DNA of 64,000 nucleotides, taken from contig JAFSGB010000028.1 in assembly GCA_017434895.1 (NCBI GenBank), forward strand, positions 1 to 64,000, read 5' to 3'. The position numbers and the translations under genes were made by a program. Position 1 is the first letter of the stretch. Each line of letters opens with the position of its first letter. Source of the DNA: Clostridia bacterium. GTDB taxonomy: Bacteria > Bacillota > Clostridia > Oscillospirales > Acutalibacteraceae. The notes below the pieces were generated by a model. The model saw only the letters and a list, made by a program, of their open reading frames with translations. It was not told the origin of the DNA and did no database searches. Shown one piece after another: positions 60,648 to 64,000 of the stretch.

Positions 60648-62903
60648 TTATGCTTTTATCTTTTTGACACTTACAACACCCATTACAAAAGCGGCGGCTA
60701 TAATGAATGCCACAATAGAATTGTCGCCGGTTAAGGGGCTTTTGCCATTATCGGTGTCTGCCGGCATTTCTACGCTATTATCACTTCCTGACGGATTTTC
60801 ATCCTTATCATCAGCACGAATTTGACTTAAAACATAGCTACTGAAGTGGTTGGTGTAGAAAATTGCAAAGTCGTCCTTTATATTAACGTCGTGCTTTGTA
60901 ATCTTATTATCCCCATCCACATAGTAAACAGCCAATTCCTTACCCTCAAGTTCCTTCGGAATAGGAAGCTTTACCTCAAACTTACCGTCGTCTATCTTAG
61001 TAATGTATTCTCCGGCAGCCTCAGAGTAAAGCGTAATTTCGTATGTGGCGTTTTCCTTAACACCCAAAGCCTTGATTATACGGTCATACTCGTCACCGCT
61101 TGTAAGCTTTTCAATTTTAACCTCGGTATCAAATGGAACCGAAGCGGAATCGGTGGAAACGGTTACATTGGTTTTAATGTCAACGCTTTGATATGGTGTG
61201 GCTTCAACAATCTTTTCACTGTTGCACTCTACCATAAAGTAACGATTAATACCGTTTATTTCTACTACAAAGCACGGAGTATCACCGGTTACGCCCTCAA
61301 GACCGGAATCGGCTTGAATAGCTTCATCGTACTCGGGTGTTCCCGGCTCGTAGTATGCGGGATACATACCCTCAAGCTCACCGTTATAAAACTTTTCAAA
61401 GGTGGCAGTGGGAATTTCCTCTAAAATCCAATCCTTATCCCAAAGCCAGAACATATACATTATAGACTCCCAAACGGTGGTTTCCTTTACTGTAACCTTG
61501 CCCTCGCCTATAAAATCATCAAGCTTCTTTTGTACTGCTTCCTTTTTAGCGGCAGTAGTATTTGCAGTATTGCTTGGTACATAAAGAATATGTTTAGCCT
61601 CTACACCCATTTGACCCGAGCCGTAAACCGTACCGTTCTGCATAAACATACCTATACCGCCAACAGAGGTATCAAAGGGAGCACCTCCGCCCATACGAGA
61701 ATCTAATTTAAAGGTATAGTTTTTGTAGTTGAACGCCTTTTTAAACTCACCCGAGAAGTTTACAAACTGTGTAGCATCGGTTCCGCCGCTTAGCCAGTAG
61801 TTGACAAGCTCTAAATCGGAGGCCTTGTACCAGTGGAACTCACCCTCATCCGGATTGTCGCCCTTAGGTAATGCGGCAATCATTTTGTCGGCGTCCTTCT
61901 TAACCTCGGGGTCGTAAACAAAGTTAAGCTTTTCAAGGTGATATTCAGATGTGATATCACCGATCATATAGTCAATTTTTTGGTAGCAAACCAAAGCGGT
62001 ATCATCTTCTACATTATAGTCAATAAAGCCGTAATAATTATAGAAATCGGGACCTTCCTCGTAGTACATAGCGTCCAAATCCATAAACAAAGCATCGGGG
62101 TCGGTATCAAGCGACGGATGATAACGCTTAATTATAAAATCGCCATTAGCGTCTAAATTATTTTTAAATTCGTCACTATACTCCGCAGAAAGCTCCACTA
62201 TTTCGTATTGACCCATATACTCTGTATAATCAATTACATAGTAGTTTTCGGACACATAGGCAGAGGGGTCTGCAGTAGTGGTTCCTCCGGTAATTGTAAA
62301 ATCGCAATCGCCCTTTAGGAAGTTTTCTGGCTTTCCGCTGGAAAGTCTGGAGTTGGCAACAATTTGCGGCTTTTTAGCGCCGCTTGGTGTCTCTGCCTCA
62401 AAAAGGTTCCATGCCCCATCGCCACCGCCGGAATTAAACTGACCGTCATTTATAACAAGCTTTGTGTCTTTATAGGAAACACCAACAAGCTTAAACAAAC
62501 TGCCCACACCGGTTTCACCGGAAAAGGCATTATAGCTATAACTGATGCCAGTATTAGACATACCTGCAACCTCGCCGTTTAATGTGAGCGTTGCACCTGA
62601 AATTAAAAAGCCTACATTAAATTTCGGTTCTGTGGGATTATATTGTAAAAACTGCAACTCAGCTTGATAAACACCGTTCTCTGCATCCGTTTTGAAGTTG
62701 AGGGTCAAATCCTTTTTAACCTCAATTGTCTGAAAAATCGGAATATGGTTGCTTATGGTGTAAACACCGCCGTTTTGCGCAGCAGCAATCAAATCGCTTT
62801 CATCATTAATAACCGATTCTTCTGCCGAGGCTGTGAATACCGGTATTACAGATAAAATTAACGCCACTGCTAAAATTAGTGATAAAACCTTAAATTTACG
62901 CAT
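60648..62903 (-). CDS. Secreted, probably sortase-anchored surface protein
   Basis: The 751-aa protein has a clear signal peptide (MRKFKVLSLILAVALILSVIPVF, cleavage near TASAEE) and a C-terminal sorting-signal layout: SPLTGDNS at about 722-729, a hydrophobic helix, and a basic KKIKA tail. The middle is acidic and beta-rich with Tyr, Asp and Gly, and no domain is recognised; the first half reads like a right-handed beta-helix or carbohydrate-binding region. The frame is open 12 codons upstream, but GGGGGAG supports 62903. A sortase gene is not in the window. Confidence 0.75.
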   Translation of the reverse strand: MRKFKVLSLILAVALILSVIPVFTASAEESVINDESDLIAAAQNGGVYTISNHIPIFQTIEVKKDLTLNFKTDAENGVYQAELQFLQYNPTEPKFNVGFLISGATLTLNGEVAGMSNTGISYSYNAFSGETGVGSLFKLVGVSYKDTKLVINDGQFNSGGGDGAWNLFEAETPSGAKKPQIVANSRLSSGKPENFLKGDCDFTITGGTTTADPSAYVSENYYVIDYTEYMGQYEIVELSAEYSDEFKNNLDANGDFIIKRYHPSLDTDPDALFMDLDAMYYEEGPDFYNYYGFIDYNVEDDTALVCYQKIDYMIGDITSEYHLEKLNFVYDPEVKKDADKMIAALPKGDNPDEGEFHWYKASDLELVNYWLSGGTDATQFVNFSGEFKKAFNYKNYTFKLDSRMGGGAPFDTSVGGIGMFMQNGTVYGSGQMGVEAKHILYVPSNTANTTAAKKEAVQKKLDDFIGEGKVTVKETTVWESIMYMFWLWDKDWILEEIPTATFEKFYNGELEGMYPAYYEPGTPEYDEAIQADSGLEGVTGDTPCFVVEINGINRYFMVECNSEKIVEATPYQSVDIKTNVTVSTDSASVPFDTEVKIEKLTSGDEYDRIIKALGVKENATYEITLYSEAAGEYITKIDDGKFEVKLPIPKELEGKELAVYYVDGDNKITKHDVNIKDDFAIFYTNHFSSYVLSQIRADDKDENPSGSDNSVEMPADTDNGKSPLTGDNSIVAFIIAAAFVMGVVSVKKIKA

Positions 62904-62962
62904 AAAGTCTCCCCCAATTTTAATTTTTTTATTTTTCATAAGAGAAATAATACCTCGACTGT

Positions 62963-62992
62963 ATTATATCACATATAATACCAATTTGTCTA
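62963..62992 (-). promoter_or_regulatory. Promoter of the surface-protein gene
   Basis: TAGACA (62987-62992) and TATAAT (62963-62968) on the minus strand, 18-bp spacer; leader about 50 nt. Confidence 0.65.
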
Positions 62993-63014
62993 CTATGTTA
63001 TTTATTTAACAAAA

Positions 63015-63040
63015 AACTCCACCGAAAGCTCGGTGGAGTT
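63015..63040 (-). terminator. Terminator of tsf
   Basis: AACTCCACCGA (63015-63025) pairs with TCGGTGGAGTT (63030-63040). Confidence 0.85.
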
Positions 63041-63056
63041 AAAAGTATAGCTTTAA

Positions 63057-63968
63057 TTATTTTGCCATTGCAGCAACTTCAGCAGCAAAATCGTCAACTC
63101 GCTTTTCAAGTCCCTCGCCCTTTTCGAAACGAACAAAGGATGCAAGCTTAATGTCAGCGCCAAGTTCCTTAGCGGTGTTAGCAATATACTTGCCAACAGT
63201 TAAGTCGCCGTCGATAACATACTGTTGCTCAACTAGGCAATTTTCCTTGTAGTATTTACTGATTTTACCCTCAACAATCTTACCGAGAACAGCCTCGGGC
63301 TTATTAGCCATTTTGGGGTCTTCCTTCATCTGAGCGATAAGAATAGCCTTTTCTTTCTCAATAACATCAGCAGGAACAGAAGCCTCATCAAGGTAAGAGG
63401 GATTCATAGCGGCAACCTGCATTGCAACATTTTTACCCATTGCAATAAGGTCGGCATTGTCAGCGTCAAGTTCGGTATCAAAGTTCACCATAACACCGAT
63501 TTTACCGCCGGCGTGAACATAAGAAACAACCCTACCCTCAACGCGGGCAAAACGACGGATTTTAATATTCTCACGAATAGCAAGGAACAACTCTTGAACC
63601 TTAGCCTCAACGGTCATACCGTCCTTTTCGCAAGCGAGTAGAGCATCAACATCAGCGGGGTTTTGCTCAGCAATAATCTCAGCAACCTCTTGTGCTAATG
63701 CCTTAAAGCCGTCACCGTTAGCAACAAAGTCGGTCTCACTGTTAAGCTCAACCACAACGCCTACACCATCTTTAGTATAAGCGCAAACTGTACCCTCAGC
63801 AGCAATACGGCTTGCTTTCTTGGCTTGAGAAGCAAGTCCCTTTTCACGAAGGTAGTCAGCAGCGGCGTCCATATCGCCGTTAGTCTCAACAAGAGCCTTT
63901 TTGCAGTCCATCATACCGCAACCTGTTTTTTCTCTTAAAGCCTGAACATCTTTAGCAGTAAAAGCCAT
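63057..63968 (-). CDS. tsf: Elongation factor Ts
   Basis: EF-Ts (303 aa) exchanges GDP for GTP on EF-Tu. It has the N-terminal UBA-like domain with LREKTGCGMMDCKKALVETNGDMDAA, the core TDFVANGDGFKALAQ, and AMQVAAMNPSYLD. The length is typical of long Firmicute forms. A GGAGG site precedes the ATG at 63968. rpsB normally lies upstream and would be just beyond the window; 32 bp of spacer or its last codons remain. Confidence 0.97.
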   Translation of the reverse strand: MAFTAKDVQALREKTGCGMMDCKKALVETNGDMDAAADYLREKGLASQAKKASRIAAEGTVCAYTKDGVGVVVELNSETDFVANGDGFKALAQEVAEIIAEQNPADVDALLACEKDGMTVEAKVQELFLAIRENIKIRRFARVEGRVVSYVHAGGKIGVMVNFDTELDADNADLIAMGKNVAMQVAAMNPSYLDEASVPADVIEKEKAILIAQMKEDPKMANKPEAVLGKIVEGKISKYYKENCLVEQQYVIDGDLTVGKYIANTAKELGADIKLASFVRFEKGEGLEKRVDDFAAEVAAMAK

Positions 63969-64000
63969 TATAGTTTCCTCCGTAAAATATTATTCAGCAA

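Noticed and set aside
63969..64000. 3' end of rpsB at the right edge
   Set aside because: rpsB is expected here, but the 32 bases allow stops in more than one frame, so its end cannot be fixed.

Overview
The window looks like a chromosomal contig from an anaerobic, fermentative, spore-former-type Firmicute (class Clostridia, most like uncultured gut Oscillospirales/Ruminococcaceae). This rests on moderate-to-low GC, strong GGAGG ribosome binding sites, pyruvate formate-lyase, small Clostridia families (DUF951, DUF1653, DUF6062-like, YlmC/YmxH), a DnaD/DnaC-type primosome pair, an ECF transporter S component, glucuronide catabolism and Tn4451-type TnpV. Species-level placement is not possible by eye.

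Layout. 1-500: end of a mobile element (truncated TnpV) with strong hairpins. 505-4604: glycerol kinase plus a lipase-like hydrolase, divergent from a purine permease. 4660-4890: a short-palindrome array. 4955-7263: SGNH esterase, GNAT acetyltransferase, hairpin-rich spacer and tRNA-Leu(TAA). 7353-8350: rpsF-ssb-rpsR, divergent from coaX and a PanT-like importer (8528-9966). 10062-12194: an isolated intracellular clan GH-A glycosidase. 12314-18193: DnaD-like, DnaC-like, mnmG, a C39-like mini protein, radC, a RluA-family synthase. 18269-20740: tRNA-Leu(GAG) with a partial duplication of its 3' end, followed by a collagen-like tail-fibre gene and a companion. 20787-24656: metF, a separate MetH activation protein and a shortened metH. 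24803-26030: YerC-like regulator, methyltransferase, tRNA-Pro(CGG). 26122-34906: a complete glucuronide operon. 35146-42859: a nine-gene phage-type head and packaging module. 42924-45865: pflA/pflB. 45994-50044: TtcA-like enzyme, NhaC, an Rpf-like 3D-domain wall protein. 50081-58239: a long minus-strand housekeeping run (mnmE, DUF1653, M18 peptidase, coaE, tsaC, prfA, DUF951, YlmC-like, two membrane proteins, a small protein). 58400-63968: Cys-rich DUF6062-like protein, ogg, tspO, a sortase-type surface protein, tsf.

How genes work together. The 26-35 kb operon covers the whole route from imported glucuronide to pyruvate plus glyceraldehyde 3-phosphate: symporter, GH2 hydrolase, UxaC, SDR fructuronate reductase, UxuA, KdgK, Eda. 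Pyruvate would feed PflB. CoaX, CoaE and a PanT-like S component cover pantothenate uptake and both ends of CoA synthesis. MnmE and MnmG, 35 kb apart, form one tRNA-modification complex.

The most unusual content is phage-derived. A head/packaging module with intact-looking terminase ATPase and nuclease motifs, a scaffold-like protein, a coat protein bearing an Ig-like domain, portal, adaptor, propeller-like hub and holin-like protein sits between ordinary metabolic genes, with no integrase, repressor, replication, tape-measure or endolysin genes. A separate fibre pair lies 14 kb upstream on the same strand next to tRNA-Leu. The two loci start with loosely similar upstream sequences. This could be a decayed podovirus-like prophage, a satellite, or a domesticated particle such as a gene transfer agent. 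The sequence alone does not decide.
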